Made by a program: the position numbers and the translations under genes
In this document: positions 37,289 to 51,364 of the stretch, piece after piece
How positions within the stretch are numbered: position 1 is the stretch's first letter
Layout: each line of letters starts with the position of its first letter
Source of the DNA: Polyodon spathula
Lineage: Eukaryota; Chordata; Actinopteri; Acipenseriformes; Polyodontidae
Reading direction: 5' to 3'
DNA length: 64,000 nt
NCBI RefSeq assembly: GCF_017654505.1
Contig: NC_054540.1
Location: 43,727,554 to 43,791,553 of the forward strand
Notes under the pieces: generated by a model
What the model was told of the DNA's origin: nothing
Database searches by the model: none
Seen by the model: the letters and a program-made list of their open reading frames with translations, nothing else

Positions 37289-38509
37289 GCATCATTCACC
37301 CAGGTTTTTCAGAAAGGAAAAACACACCTAGTAAAGTTACCAAATCATAAATAAACAATTTATCAGTTTATTTTTGGGGCTTATAAGTCTATTGTCTATT
37401 GTTTCTTATTTGGTTTTAAATCAGTGTTTTGTGCTTTGAGAATAAGTACAGTATCTCTTTGAGAATTTAGCTCTCTGTGTTTCTTAGTATAAATAGTATC
37501 TTTAGTCTGTTTTTATTAATAAAATACAGTTTGATTATCATGTATTGGACTGTCCTTGAGAAATCTAGAACAGTTGTATGTCTATGAACTGCATCTATTT
37601 CTTTAAATGACTTTGAATAACTAGATTATGCATAGCTTTTGCAGGAAAACAAAGAAGACGCACAGTTATTTACACAGCAAAATGTGTTTTTAAAGCTCAA
37701 ATGAAATGACTGTATTAGTTTGAGAAGGGTATTATTAGAAAATACTGACTCAACTCTAACATCGTTCTTTGTTGGGACCTTAGTGTCATGTCTTTACTAT
37801 CACTAATGCTATTTGACTTAAACAAGGCATGTCTGACACAAAACAGCTGGCGCAAAGCACAATTGTCTGGGAGCAGCGATTATAAAAAATGAAACTAGCT
37901 AATTAATTGTTCTATGCACATTCACAAACGCAGATGTTGCTGAAAAACATCCTGTTTTTTTTTTTTTTTTTACAGCAGCAGTAAATCCGACTGAGGGACT
38001 TCTTTATCACTGTGTTAATATAACTTTCATTGCCACTGACTGCACTATCCCTGCTGTGTGGATAGAGAGGAACCATGGTATTATCCCTCACCATGATTGT
38101 GGACAGCTCGTGATGTACAACAATGTCTCTGAAACTCATTTGGCTGGCAATGAAAATTAGTTCAGCACGGTTTGGCAATGGTGCCATATACCAAACATGT
38201 CTGGTAATGGTTTACCATGGTATATAAAGATGCCTATAGGTTTAAAGCAGTGCTAACAAAGATATAATCAATGTATGACCTTTTAATAGTCTGAGCAACA
38301 TTATCACTGGTCTCCTATTTACATATGTAACAATTACAACTTCAAGTAAAGTATTGATAAAAAGTGAACACTGGCATTTTGTACGCATGTTAGTACAATA
38401 TGTGTGTGGAACTTGCTGAACCCAACCATTAACATTTGAAGATAAAAGCAAGCAAGTTTGCAGATTTCAGGAGCCCCATACTCACTGCAGTCATGCCTAT
38501 TGCACTTAC
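37289..38509. other. Intron 3 sequence, nothing recognised
   Basis: Non-coding, with a T18 tract at about 37954-37971. Confidence 0.5.
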
Positions 38510-38577
38510 CATGTTAACTTCCGATATTGCATCGATGCTGGCGATGTTAATGCTCATTCCCACAGTTACAGGAGCAC
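38510..38577 (-). CDS. GABRB4: GABRB4 exon 3 (68 bp)
   Basis: Acceptor ...ccattag|GTGCTCC and donor AACATG|gtaagtgc. The exon enters in phase 1 (it completes a Gly codon) and encodes GAPVTVGMSINIASIDAISE followed by VNM, the first beta strand of the ligand-binding domain. The 68 bp length equals the usual beta-subunit exon 3. Beta subunits usually have ASIDMVSEVNM here; this gene has Ala-Ile in place of Met-Val. It is the most 5' exon that could be found. Confidence 0.93.
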
Positions 38578-39164
38578 CTAATGGAAAAAAAAACAGTGTC
38601 CTTTATAAATGACTGGGATTGTTTTAGACATTTCAATACTGTACTCATGACATTGATTTTTTAAATTGAGTTGTCATAAAGATTATTGCTGTCTGCTGAC
38701 TCTCTGGAAGCTGCACAGAAGAGCCCCTGCATACTACTGTACCTACAGTGCTGTACAGTATCTACATACACTTCCCATGTTACATGACCTGAATATAAAG
38801 AACACTCATCAGTAACCACCACTGGTAGGGTTAACTGAACATGGAGTGTCTGTGGTTCTGTATACTAGGCATGGTCTTGCAATGGGTAACCACAGGAAAT
38901 CATGAGTCCCCATGATCCTTGTATATTAACCTGATACATATATATGGGTATGGAGTCATAGAATCACCTGACATAGATAATGAGGCAATCACTTAAAGGT
39001 CCACAGATAACGTTAGCATACTGTACTATAGCTGGAGTAACAGCCATTCACATTGATTACACAGTACTCTCATACAACCTGCAAGCTATAGAAGAGGAAA
39101 AAAAAACATTCATATGATCCACAATCAGATAGAATTACGTACCTACAGTAAATACATTTTCTTA

Positions 39165-39765
39165 GTGAGTGCTTGTCATAAAGACGAATGGAGTGGGGGA
39201 CGTCAGAACAGAAACAGGAACCAGGAAATAAACAACAGAGAGGTGGAGTTGGGTGGAGCTGAGCGATTAGTACCACTCAGCATTTAATAATTAAACAAGC
39301 AGAAAATAAAAGGTTGCAAAGACAAACAAAACACAGCACACGGCAATCGTCACCAAAACAAAAAGACAAACAAAACGGACTACACAGACAAAACACCGTG
39401 AGCTTCTATTTAACTATTATTATTATTATTACAACCACCGTCTCCAATCCCGTTCTCCACTCACCGAACACACAACCCAGAGTGAGTGAAAACATGCAGC
39501 TTTTATGCAGCTGTACCGAGACTCAATTGTTAATCAATCATTCAATTGGCGTCTCGGTACAACTGCACGTGAATTAATAAAAGTGCAATGAAGTACATGA
39601 AGTGCTGTACAATCCTCGTGCTAAATACAAAATATACATTTTAAACACTTGTGCTCGCAACCCATATTTATATCCTGTGTATTTTGTACATAAACACCAA
39701 CATTAAACACACTACATGCAACAGAAAACACTTACAAACAAAAAGGGGTGGGACACCCTGCCACA
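39165..39765. repeat. Unclassified interspersed repeat R1, copy 1
   Basis: It matches 52335-52935 in the same orientation. Shared anchors are cgttctccactc...acacacaaccc.gagtgagtg (39453-39490), aatccnngtg and atatcctgtg (about 39670), cactacatgcaacaga (39711-39726) and ggggtgggacaccctgccac at the end. No coding region or clear terminal repeat is present. Confidence 0.7.
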
Positions 39766-42146
39766 GTGCAGTGCTACCCAAATGTGTCCATTTATTGACA
39801 TAAATCCCATTTGAGAAATCATCCATCACTAGGTCATCCTATCCTGTGTACAGATGTCATCATGTGCATAGGACATAGGGCTCAATATCAACAGTAAAAC
39901 AGTAGTTCCTAGTATGGTGTATGAACTTATCATAACTTATTATAAAATCTTCCCTAACCCTAATGTAACTCAAACCCAATTTCTAAAGTAAGAGGACATG
40001 TGACCCGCACTACAGTGCTGTGCACAGCTCTTCTGGCATGCTTCACATTGCAGGGCAGCCCCACAAGCCTGTGTTCCTCCTTTCTTTTGTAATTTTTGTT
40101 GAATAGCCAAGAATAACCCTTCTCCACTTTCTCTCTTTCCTGCTCTCTGTTTTTCTCTCTTTGCCCTTCTTGGCTCATCCTTACTTCTGGAAACACTAAC
40201 AGTAAGTCTAATTTCTATAATCAGCATTCCACTTCAGAATTCAAAATCCCTTGTCATTGTTTGCCTTGAACCTCTCCACTACTTTTATAGTGGCCGATCA
40301 CAACCAGGAAACACAGAAAGAAACAGGCAATCAAAATGCGCTTCCTAAAACCCTGGACTAGGTGCACTGGCACTGAAATGCCCAGTTTCCATTGCATGGA
40401 GGCTGCTGCAGAAGTCATTCTAATGAAATGTAATGCAGTGTTTAGTGAAGTGAAATGGAAAGGAGAATGCCAGATGGAGTCCGGCAAGGACAGTTTATAC
40501 ATTAGGGGAAAACGTACGAAGTGTAAAGCTTTACACACCCAGAAAAAAAGCTGCTGATGGGCTTGGAAACTGGGTCACCCACATTGAAGGGAAACAATCA
40601 AATGCTTGTATTTGCTGCCAGGATCAACAATGACTTCCAGAAAGGTCTCGAATTGCTTTTAGCTGTCATAAAAAAGCTGATTCTGGTTCTGCATCAGCAA
40701 ATTAAATGAAACAAGTAAACAATGTGGCAAGTGACCTTGAATATGTATGCTGGGAAAAGCATGTGAAGACCTTGCACAAAGCAAACCAAACTAAGGGGGA
40801 GATTCAAAGACATAAAACAGCAGTGCCTTATGACCCACATTATTGACCTGTTCTACGGCGCTATTCAATCAAACTGCCAGATTAGGAGGCTAGCCCTATA
40901 TTTGTAAAACTGCCAAGCTCATCTACTGACATACACAAAACCCATAATTTAAAAGACATATAAGGTGTTGTGCCTTTTAAAAACACTAATGTAACATACA
41001 GAACTTTGGCAATTCCCTGTCATCATAGACTGATGGAGATTTGTTGACCAATCAATCATTGCAGCAGTTTTGTTTGCAATATGCTACGACACATCTCAAA
41101 GAAACCCATCCATGACACTAACTGTACCATACTGAATTTCTGCTGTGATATGTATGCTCTCAGGCTCGCAAAAGCCAACGTCACCTGCTGTAAGAAAAAA
41201 TTCAATGGAGCACCTCTTGGTATTCTCTTCAACTGTGAAACCAATTCAACGGGGACATCACAATCAGCCATGTAACTCATCCATCCTTAATAAATAGAGA
41301 TGTGTTATGCAAACAGGACAGTTGGATTGTTTAACTTGTTTATGAAAAGTAAAGCCCCAACAAAGTTCCAGGACGGCAGGTGTCTGTGTGTGGGTTAGGT
41401 TTCTGTGTGTAAGATTCCCTCTTACATAGATGAACAGCATCCTATAACCCTATAGGATTTTACATATTTCTGTTATTTAACCTTGATCCTCCCTGTTATC
41501 TTGTTGTGCTTTGTATGTCCCACCTCACAGCTGGCTCTCCTTTCTAGGTGAGTTGCTTCACTCACTCCCAGGCTCAGGCTGCCTCGTAGCGGCTGCAGGC
41601 AGTTGCGTGCTGGCCCAGAGCAGAGAGACAATTTCATTTACATTTCTGAAGCACTGCAGGCAGTTCTGAAACCAATAAATCATTTTGAGCCCTTGTGATG
41701 GGGTGTACTGGCCACACAGCAAACTAAGGGTTTTTGGACCCTGGGGAACATGAAGGTGGTAAGGGGAATTCTGGCTTCAGGTTGAGGGCAGTTAGAAATT
41801 CTGGCTTAGCTAATTAGTTAATTACTTTGGTTTGGTTATTAGCGCTGCCAATCATCTCTGTCTGTCTTCAATAAACCAATTAAGTCAGCTCTATAAAAGA
41901 GAGGTGACAACACTTACAGGAAAGACTACCAGGGAATATGAACAGCTGTGCTGTGCTGTGCTGTATCATCTTGATGGTATACAGGTCAGTTACAAGGTTT
42001 AAATATGCGTTGGGGGTAAAAGGATGTAGCCTTCCCCCACAATATGTATAAATTGGAGTTGAGGAGAATTTACCTCCTTAGAAGTTTAGATTAGTTCTCT
42101 CAGAAGGAGAGTTTTGTTTTGTAAAGGGCTGGAAGCCTGCTGTAAA

Positions 42147-42179
<33 letters not shown>

Positions 42180-43924
42180 ATAATTGCACAGCCAGCATTT
42201 GAACTCTGATACAGTATGTGTGTGACTATTTTCCACTTGACCTACAAGGCACTACCTCACAGCCCTATCTTATATTTTTTGCTGATTTTGTTATTTATTT
42301 GGATTAGTAAACATTAATTTTAAATCAATTACCAAAACAACCTTCAAAGCTCTGCCACTTGGCTCCAATTGCAGCTTACTGCTCTACTTTATGAGTGCCT
42401 AGTTTGTAACTATTAATCCCTCCGGACCCCACTGAGATATTTACTCTGGGTTCTTCTCATGAGGTAAATGGCAATGACATAGGAATAGGCAGATCGGCTT
42501 TGAAACGTGAAACTGTTCAGCCTTTGTCAGGTACTTCAGCGGAAAACAAATTGCTAAATCAGTACATTATTAGCGAAACACCTTTATATAAAAGACAAGC
42601 ACTCAAAGCCCAGGGACTGAGCATTTCCTCTTACTGATATGCTTGATTAAGGTTTACTTCTGCATTTCTAAAAAGCACTGTAGCTGCATCTTGGAAATTG
42701 TCAAGAACAATGTACAAAAGATGAACCTGTAATTGGTGAACGCACAACCACTTCATACTGAATTCCAATGACTCTCCCATTGATCCCTTGATAAACTGAT
42801 CACACCATGCAGACATTAGGTAAACCTTGTCCCACTGCTGATTGGCATTGTTCCAGATCACAAGGTAACTGTGATGTTCAACCAAGGACTGATAATGTAA
42901 ATCTCTACAGTTTATTACATGGTCTGCAATGGTGAATCATGGCAAAACAGTCCATGTTAATAGTTCATGGTTTAACTGTACAGTACATGTGTTTGCGGGC
43001 TCTGTATCATGACAACTCTGCAATAATCCCCCCACCCCAAAAAAACAAAAAAACAATTGTGTTGCCATTGCTGGAGATGTAGATGGATATGTGATTGTAC
43101 CTGAAATGTTGGCAATGAATTGTCTGACTGTACAACCCCGCCCAGATCCCTTTCCCCCAAATCAATAAGTGTCTAGAACACCAACCCCTCTGCTCAATTG
43201 CAAAAGCACAATCCAAGTTGTTCAGGCGTAATCACATGACAAAGAAAGCATTACGTCGAGAAGAAGATTGACACAAGAAAATGACCTTGAAATGCTAGAC
43301 ATAAACAAATGAGAAAGGAGAGGAAAGGTGCTATTGAAGCACAGGCAGCAAACTAAACCATTCAAAGATTAATGAGAACCGGTCATGTAATACAACTATA
43401 TTTGCAGCATTAATCCTGTGAGTGGACAGGAATTGTGAAGCTTCTGAATGAATGTAACACTTCTATAACCCAGAGTAGCAGAGATCAGTACGGAAACATC
43501 TATTTTACTGATTGTGCTCCTGATTAATTAACACAAATACTCAATACAAGATTCATTGTTGATAAGGCACAGAAGCTCACAGTGTAGAAATTATATCTAT
43601 GTGCACCATAAGGTCAGCAAAGGAAAATAAATCTGTTTAAAAAAACTTCCTAACTGTACAGCTCTGGTTGCATCATCCTCTATATAGAAATGAACTAATT
43701 TTGCTTCATAAAGTCAAACGATACCTGTTGGATAATGTTAGGCTAACAAATTGAAAAATGTGACATTTCAAAATCTGCTAGGCAAATGTAACCCCTGAAA
43801 TGTATTTTGAAATACATACAGTAAAAGCTGTATTTCAGTCATGTTAGGCAAAACAGCTGACCTGACTTTCACATGGGACTGCTAGCAGGTTCAAAACTGA
43901 GGAGCCATTCTAAAGACCTTGCTG
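39766..43924. other. Presumed intron 2: no gene; LTR-like piece and poly-T tract
   Basis: Around 41695-42180 there is a possible LTR with a TATA-like ctctataaaagagagg at about 41890 and a T27 run at 42149-42175. No ends or partner could be fixed. The rest is unremarkable non-coding sequence. Confidence 0.35.
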
Positions 43925-45025
43925 CAGACCCCCTGCTGGAATCAAAGTCTCTTCACCCTATTGACAGTGTGCACACACCTTGCTGGAATCAGACTCTCTT
44001 CCCTATTGACAGTGTGCGCACACCCTACTGGATTCAGAGTCTCTTCGCCCTATTGACAGTGTGCGCACACCCTACTGGAATCAGAGTCTCTTCACCCTAT
44101 TGACAGTGTGTACACACCTTGCTGGAATCAGAGACTCTTCACCCTATTGACAGTGTGCACACACCCTACTGGAATCAGAGTCTCTTCACCCTATTGACAG
44201 TGTGCACACACCCTGCTGGAATCAAAGACTCTTCACCCTATTAACAGTGTGCACACACCCTGCTAGAATCAGACTCTCTTCCCTATTGACAGTGTACGCA
44301 CACCCTACTGGAGTCAGAGTCTCTTCGCCCTATTGACAGTGTGCGCACACCCTACTGGAATCAGAGTCTCTTCACCCTATTGACAGTGTGCACACACCCT
44401 GCTGGAATCAGAGACTCTTCACCATATTGACAGTGTGCACACACCCTGCTGGAATCAGACTCTCTTCCCTATTGACAGTGTGCGCACACCCTACTGGAAT
44501 CAGAGTCTCTTTGCCCTATTGACAGTGTGCACACACCCTGCTGGAATCAGAGACTCTTCCCTATTGACAGTGTGCGCACACCCTGCTGGAATCAAAGACT
44601 CTTCACCCTATTGACAGTGTGCACACACCCTGCTGGAATCAAAGACTCTTCACCCTATTGACAGTGTGCACACACCCTGCTGGAATCAGAGTCTCTTCGC
44701 CCTATTGACAGTGTGCACACACCCTGCTGGAATCAGACTCTCTTCCCTATTGACAGTGTGCGCACACCCTACTGGAATCAGAGTCTCTTCACCCTATTGA
44801 CAGTGTGCACACACCCTGCTGGAATCAGACTCTCTTCCCTATTGACAGTGTGCGCACACCCTACTGGAATCAGACTCTCTTCCCTATTGACAGTGTGCGC
44901 ACACCCTACTGGAATCAGAGTCTCTTCACCCTATTGACAGTGTGCACACACCCTGCCGGAATCAGAGTCTCTTCCCTATTGACAGTGTGCACACACCCTG
45001 CTGGAATCAGAGTCTCTTCACCCTG
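43925..45025. repeat. Minisatellite, 42-47 bp units
   Basis: About 24 head-to-tail copies of cctattgacagtgtgcacac followed by accctgctggaatcagagtc and tcttcac. Long units (47 bp) contain TTCACCC and short units about 42 bp have TTCCC. The short open frames within it are repeat artefacts. Confidence 0.96.
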
Positions 45026-46299
45026 TCTTCTGACAGCAGTCTCTGTCCAGCCCGCAACATTATAAGGCATACAGTACACACACCAAACATTACAAATCTC
45101 ATTCCCAGATGTGACCTGACCAAGCATTGTTCAACTGTCTGCGTTGGGTATTATATTGTTCACCAGCCCTTATGTAATGTATTGTGTCCAGAGCGATGCT
45201 GAAACACAAATAAATCAAAATGTCTTGATATGGAAAGTTTGCTACAGTACGGCCTCAAAGTGGCTTTTAGCCAAAACACCCGAGAACTGAGTAAAAATCC
45301 TGGCAGTGTCAGCATATGAGAAAAACTGCAGCAACAGCAGAGAATAGAAAGTGTGGCCACATGCTGCAGCTGCATACTTAATAGTAGCAGGTGTGTAGGA
45401 GAGAAAATGGGCAGTGAAACAAGGACCAGAATTAACAGCACAGGGAACACGCAAGCGAGCATCACGGCTTTCCATGGTAGTACAACGAAGACACCAGCCT
45501 GTTTTGCACTGTAAGTTTATAAAAAAATAAAATAAAATAATAATCTTTTAGAAAAAACCAACATACATAAGATACAAAACAAATATATACAGTGTGAATT
45601 TTGGATGCACGTGTTTCAAAATGAATTTGATATGTTTGGCACTATGATGTGTTTAATGCTGTAAGTAAGTGCAGTGCAGATCAGATCAGGTTAAAGGCTT
45701 CCCTTATAAAGGTTTACCACAGCATAGTACATTATAATAGCACAATACAAGCATGGTAAAGCATTGTAAACTATGTTAAATGCATTGTATAACCATGAGG
45801 AAGAACATGGAAAAACTGCAAAATTATTGCAGATTTGATGTGGTAAACTTTTATAAGGAATAATTATAGTCAATCTACTTGATTTATTTCCCTGGTGGGA
45901 TTGCAACTCCCCAGAGGTGCAGACTAGAGTCACCCAAGAAAGGACATGCTCTCCACTTTGCCATTTCAGCTGCTGACACAGTTACTTTCTGGCACTGGGG
46001 AATTCTGTTTCACTTGTTGTTCTGGACTTGTCCTTCAGAGCTGTACTGTGTTAAAACACTGTACCATCACTGACCATGATTGCTTCCTGGTCACTCATGG
46101 TATTGGAATGACTGGTTGTGATGTATGACCATGCTGAATCTCCATGGTCTAACAATTAAAATGTATGTAAAAGTGTAGGCTGGCAATGGTTAACCATAGT
46201 CAGTGTTAGACTCAAGGGTGGGCATGGGTGGACGCTGTCCACTCACTATTTTGGAAAGGTGGACACAGTCCACCCACTATTTATGGTGAAACGTCATTT
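45026..46299. other. No gene seen
   Basis: Non-coding, with a small tandem duplication of ggtggacncngtccac at 46222-46280. Confidence 0.5.
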
Positions 46300-46889
46300 T
46301 TAACACTCCATCTTCACTGATATGCCAGTTGTCAGAAATCAAGTCTAGCCACACACGCTGTTTATTTCACATGCGCTGTTTATTTTACACACGCTGTTTA
46401 TTTTACACACGCTGTTTATTTTACACACGCTGTTTAAAATATTTTTTTTCAGAGTAAAACAGGTTTAAAAGGCATTGAATCAAAAAAGGACACTCAGTAG
46501 TGTATCTCCAGCCAAGCCCCACCCCTTGTTCACTGTATTTTTCACATACCACTTTAAAGACGTGCATACTGATAAATCCTCTACTGATCACTCATTTTAT
46601 CGCCAAACTCCTTAGTAATGTGATCCAAGTCATTATTTTATTACTATAACATCTTGAAAAGCTCTGCAAATGTCTGTGATATTCTTTGAGTGCTGGATGC
46701 AGAAGCAGTTCAGTTTCATTTCGGTCTCACACGGCCATTGAAAGGTTTTCTCTGCTTTTTCTGAAGAAAAAACAACTAGAGACCTGTGCTTTATGTCTTT
46801 TTGATGATGTCGGACAGGGTCCGACATTGGGCAGGAAAGGGAAAATTGTAATTCCTGACCTGGTCCAACATAGGACTGCAAAGGGTTAA
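46300..46889. mobile_element. TTAA-type (piggyBac-like) MITE, copy A
   Basis: Bounded by TTAA at 46300-46303 and 46886-46889. The right end reads on the opposite strand ttaaccctttgcagtccta. A perfect subterminal palindrome arm pair gtcggac/gtccgac occurs near 46809-46825. It contains about five tandem copies of acacgctgtttattttac (46350-46437). The segment 46440-46665 is repeated in inverted orientation at 48340-48570. There is no recognisable transposase, although one minus-strand frame of 86 codons is open. Confidence 0.78.
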
Positions 46890-48320
46890 TCAAGACCGGT
46901 TATTACCCTTCGGCCGCTTCAATTCCGCAATTCCCATTATTCCCAAGGAAGAACATTCATGTTGCGCCTTCTCGCTCTCGCCTCAACTGCAAAAAACCTG
47001 TCAACTTCAAAAACTTGGATTCTCACATAAATATCTATCAGAAGCAACAAACTCTCCTCCAGAGCTTCCAACGTTCCAGCTTTCCTCCAACACTCGGATC
47101 ATGGCAGCTGTGGTATGACACTGGAAATCTGTCTTGATTATGAGTTAAGGAGTTCCACTATTAGGAGAATGACCGGAGTTGTGAAACCCAAAACTTTTCC
47201 ATTCCAAGTAGCCATGATAGTAGCAAACCGCTGATCGATCCTGTATTAACTAACACATAGGATGATCGGCATCTCATCTTTGTAGACATCAGAATGTGGT
47301 ACACCTTGCTCCAACACTGGAACAATCAACGAATGAAGTTCCAGCAGCTCATCGCCAATACAGATCACCAAGTCGCTTCAGCTGGAACATCAACTGCCAC
47401 TGCAGTTTTTTTTTAGCATCTGCCCCTCTGTCCCCCTCAAACATTTCAGTCCCCCCCCCCCGCCATAGCAACCCAGCCAGCCCCTGCTTCAACTCCAATT
47501 CCAACTGACAACATCCCAGAATTCAACCTCGCTTCAGCTTCTCAGTCTGTAGCAGCTATTCGCCACCACGCTCCTTCCCCTCAATTTCACTGTCAAATAA
47601 TTGAAGATCACAAAGTTTCCCAGTCTGGTCCCTTCAGCAGCTTTAATCCCTCTTCAGGTTTCCCAGTTCCATCATCATTCAACTAAATGCATCGCTCTCC
47701 AATCTAGTCATCTGCAAGAAAATACATGTCATCAGTCCTCTCTCCATCTACCATGTCCTCCTACGCTACAGCAGCAAAAGCCAATCTTAGTCATTACCTT
47801 ATAAACTAACTAATGGGGGGGGGGGGCCATCCTGCCAGGACCAGCAGAGGTTTCCTCCTAACAGAGGGTTTTTTTCCTTCCCACCGACCGGAGGGTTGCA
47901 CATGGCCTGTCTTACTAACCATCTCTCTCTTTGTTCTTATTTGTCCTTCTCTGTTTTTTGTTGTGCATTGGCCGGTGGTCCATCCTTTTGGGGGGGGGTA
48001 GTGAGTGTCACTTCCCCGGCCTCGAGTCAGTAGCAACTACTCACGCCTTTGTTAAAAAGGGGGGTCCTCGCCTCAGCGAATTTAGAGGGGACCACCGGCC
48101 ACACTGTTCTTTTGCAGCTCATGTGCTATTTCTTGTCTCACCCAGAGATGCTATCGTTTCTTTAACAGTTCAAAACAAGCACTCCTGGCCCCCAGGCCAT
48201 CATAACTCCCTTGAGGCTAAGCCTCTAAATCGCGCATTGTTGCTTCACATTGGGTAACCCTATAGAGTCTACTCGCTATTTTCTGTAACTCTGACCATAG
48301 TAAATCAATGCTGACCATGT
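46890..48320. repeat. Unclassified repeat R2, copy 1
   Basis: Pyrimidine-rich sequence related to the window end: 47062-47110 (tccagctttcctccaacact) matches 63782-63830, and 47113-47155 (actggaaatctgtcttgatt) matches 63956-63998. It also contains the inverted pair ggccggtggtcc (47970-47981) and ggaccaccggcc (48089-48100) and several G/C homopolymers. Broken open frames do not match a protein I recognise. It may be a decayed retroelement. Confidence 0.5.
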
Positions 48321-48324
48321 TAAT

Positions 48325-48645
48325 AGTGCATTTACAGAGCTTTTTGAGATGTTATAGTAATAAAATAATGACTTGGATCACATTACTAAGGAGTTTGGCG
48401 ATAAAACGAGTGATCAGTAGAGGATTTATCAGTATGCACGTCTATAAAGAGGTATGTGAAAAATACAGCAAAAAAGGGGTGGGGCTTGGCTGGAGATACA
48501 GTCCCTGCGATTCAATGCCTTTTAAACCTGTTTTACTCTGAAAAAAAAAATTTAAACAGCGTGTGTAAAATAAACAGCACATGTGAAAATAATTTGGACC
48601 TGATGCGTCTGACAAGCGCTGAAAAAATAGACTGCAAAGGGTTAA
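48325..48645. mobile_element. TTAA-type MITE, copy B (inverted, 5' truncated)
   Basis: This is the reverse complement of the copy A segment: gtaataaaataatgacttgg and ggagtttggcgataaaac match across about 230 bp. It ends in ctgcaaaggg and TTAA (48642-48645). Its other end is not recognisable. Confidence 0.75.
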
Positions 48646-51364
48646 GGTTAATGGTGCACAGCATCAATGCTGAGTCTCTGTCCTATACTTTCCTATGTCT
48701 TCACCCGATAAGTTCTAATGCTTATTTTTTTACGCTTAAAAAAAATAATAAAAAAAAATATTGCTCTGTACAGGACAAATTATTTCCCTTGTGTAAAGGT
48801 GGAAATTGAAAAAGTAATGAATGTCTTTACTCGTATGCGAATCCCTGCTGCCTTGTCAGGTATTACATATGGCTTATTGTGTGTATACGCACTCTCCTTT
48901 ATTAAAAAAAAAGAACTTGGCATACAGCCAAAAACAGCACGCTTATTTTCTTCTTCGTAATTTAAATAAAGGGGAAGAAATTGTGCCAAGTATGCACTTT
49001 CAGTACTTTATCGATAACTTGAAAACATTAGATATCTAATGAAAAACTATATTCAGGATGGAGAATCTGCAATGTGAATGAATTGAATTGCAATTGAACA
49101 GGCAAATTAGTGACGGTGATGAATTTGGCTGGAGACCTTGTCCTTGGGTGCTTGACAGATACCCGCAATGCTGGACGACTAGTGCATACATAAATGATAT
49201 CATATAGGCTAGAGCTGCAGATTGAAGTAGCACATGGACCACCTCCCCCCAAAAGACAAAGCTGCCAAACCATGACTGGATAATGAATATGATGAATGGT
49301 TACGCAAAACCTACAGTGGCACATTGCTACCTACCCCCAAAAGATAGGAAAGGATGATGGCTAGATAAAATAGAAATGATAAATGGTATACACAACAGCT
49401 TAACAAGTCCGCTCCCCAGAGCATGACTGCACTGACAGAGAGCCCAACCATCCAGCCTGCCACACACCCTGTGGAAACTAAATACAAACCACTAGGCTAA
49501 CCCTACTAACTGCTAGGAGGAAACCTTAGAGAATCCATGGCTGAGGGTAGCCCTTCCTCCAAGCCCTAAAGATGTCAGTCTCCCTGTTCAGCCTTGCTGC
49601 GCGTGATGGAGAGGGCAAACAAAAGAAACGACATGAACGAACGCCCCACTAAGCCTTTATGTGCTTGGAGATGACATGTTGATTGGTGGGCGAATTCACC
49701 TTCCAGAAATACAACTGAGTTTCCCATTAAAAAAGTAGGCAAACTTTCTGCTAGTACCTTGGCTAGTACACCAAACTATCTGAAACATTTGTCTTCTTCA
49801 CTTAGTTTCTTAGAGTATCTTTTTTTTTTACTTAGTTTACTAAGTATACTTAGTTTTTCATTCAATTTGCTGAAATGCTTCTAGTCACAAAGGGCTGGAT
49901 TAGCTCAAACAGAAAGGAGGTTTGCATCGATTGTTGCAACTTTGTCTCCTGCACTGGGATTTCTTCAAAGCCTTGTACAATAAGAAAACGCTTGGGCTTT
50001 CATATAGCTTTTATCGAGACATTTTTAGAGATGCGTCAGTTACGTTGCTTACAATGTGAAAACTAGAATGTATAGGACATTTATTAAACTATTTAAGTGG
50101 CTTCTGTAGCATTTTAATATCTGATTTTATACGACAGATGATCTCAATATTAAAATAATTAAATTTACACCAAAAAAGAAAATGAGCTAAACATTAAAAA
50201 GTAAGATCCCATATTAAACCAAACCTTTGGAAACTATGAGACATTAGAAAGAGAACACAAACACGGGGCTTGCTTTTAACCATTAAACAATCTGTTGCTT
50301 TCTGACTGCTTTGACACAGACACGCCCTGAGCTCAGGCTTACTGCGATCTCTTATGTGTGGTTATGTTTAGCAGCCTATAAATGAAGGCAAGTTTAGAGC
50401 AATGTATGCTGGACATATTGCAAATTACAAATCTATAAGAAACCCCACTGATACTTCTAATTTCTCTTTACCGCATGCTCGCATGCATGCTTCCATGAGC
50501 TTGTCATTTTCTTCCAGCCACCTCACTGCTGCATCGACTTCCCTCTGTATTTATTTACTGACCCATCTTTCTAAAAGCAAATTGAAAGCTATTTTCTGAG
50601 ACACTCAGGAACGCAACAGCAGCGATTTCCCCAGAGAATTCAGAATACATTCGTGGCCTCCTATTGATAGAAGTCACTGCAGATATGTTTTAAAATACTG
50701 TTCCTGTGATTCCCAAAAGAAACAATATTAGAAACACCAATAGGTTTCATCGATTGGCTTTTAACGCTTTTATTCAGGTGTGCACCCCTCAAACTGTCTG
50801 CGTCTCTATGATACTTACTTTGGGTTCCTTTGGGGCAGTGGTTTGCTCCTCAGGTAAAGCAAACTTCAAATCATCTTTTAATAAACTAGAGCAATAGAGA
50901 GAATAAATACATGGCCTTTATAGTACTCATGAAGAACTAGAAGGAGCAGCTTATGAAAGCTGTGAGACGTAAGCTAAATTATCAAGTTAAAAAAAAAAAT
51001 ATTTTTAAAAGCAAATAAAGGACTATTTAACAGCTATATACACACATGGGAATGCTTTATCCCCTCTGAAATCTACCACAACAAATTCCATTGAGGTTCA
51101 CTTTATTTGGCTGTCAGGTTTTAGTGAAATGCAAGTGGAGAGTAGAGCGGTTAGGGTTTAGTTTAATATAATGTCAATTTGCTTAAACACATCCTTCGTT
51201 TCTTCTCTGAAATTAAACTCTGTGGCCTGGATTTTCCACTTGCTCTTATTAAGTTATGTTGAAATGACCCTTCATTTAAGTGAATTATTTGTCATGATAT
51301 GAAAATAAATGTCATTTAATAGTAACAGAAAAAATATGGAGCAGTTATTAGCATGTTACAAATA
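48646..51364. other. Presumed intron 2, no gene seen
   Basis: Non-coding AT-rich sequence. Several 60-118 codon frames on both strands lack any family signature or splice context. Confidence 0.5.

Noticed and set aside
43925..45025. CRISPR-like regular repeats
   Set aside because: Units are head to tail with no unique spacers, in a vertebrate intron; this is a minisatellite.
46300..48645. A single large transposon with about 300 bp inverted repeats, or a DIRS element
   Set aside because: Each arm has its own TTAA-bounded MITE end (ctgcaaaggg-TTAA), so two separate MITEs explain the inversion better; the composite idea is kept only as a finding.
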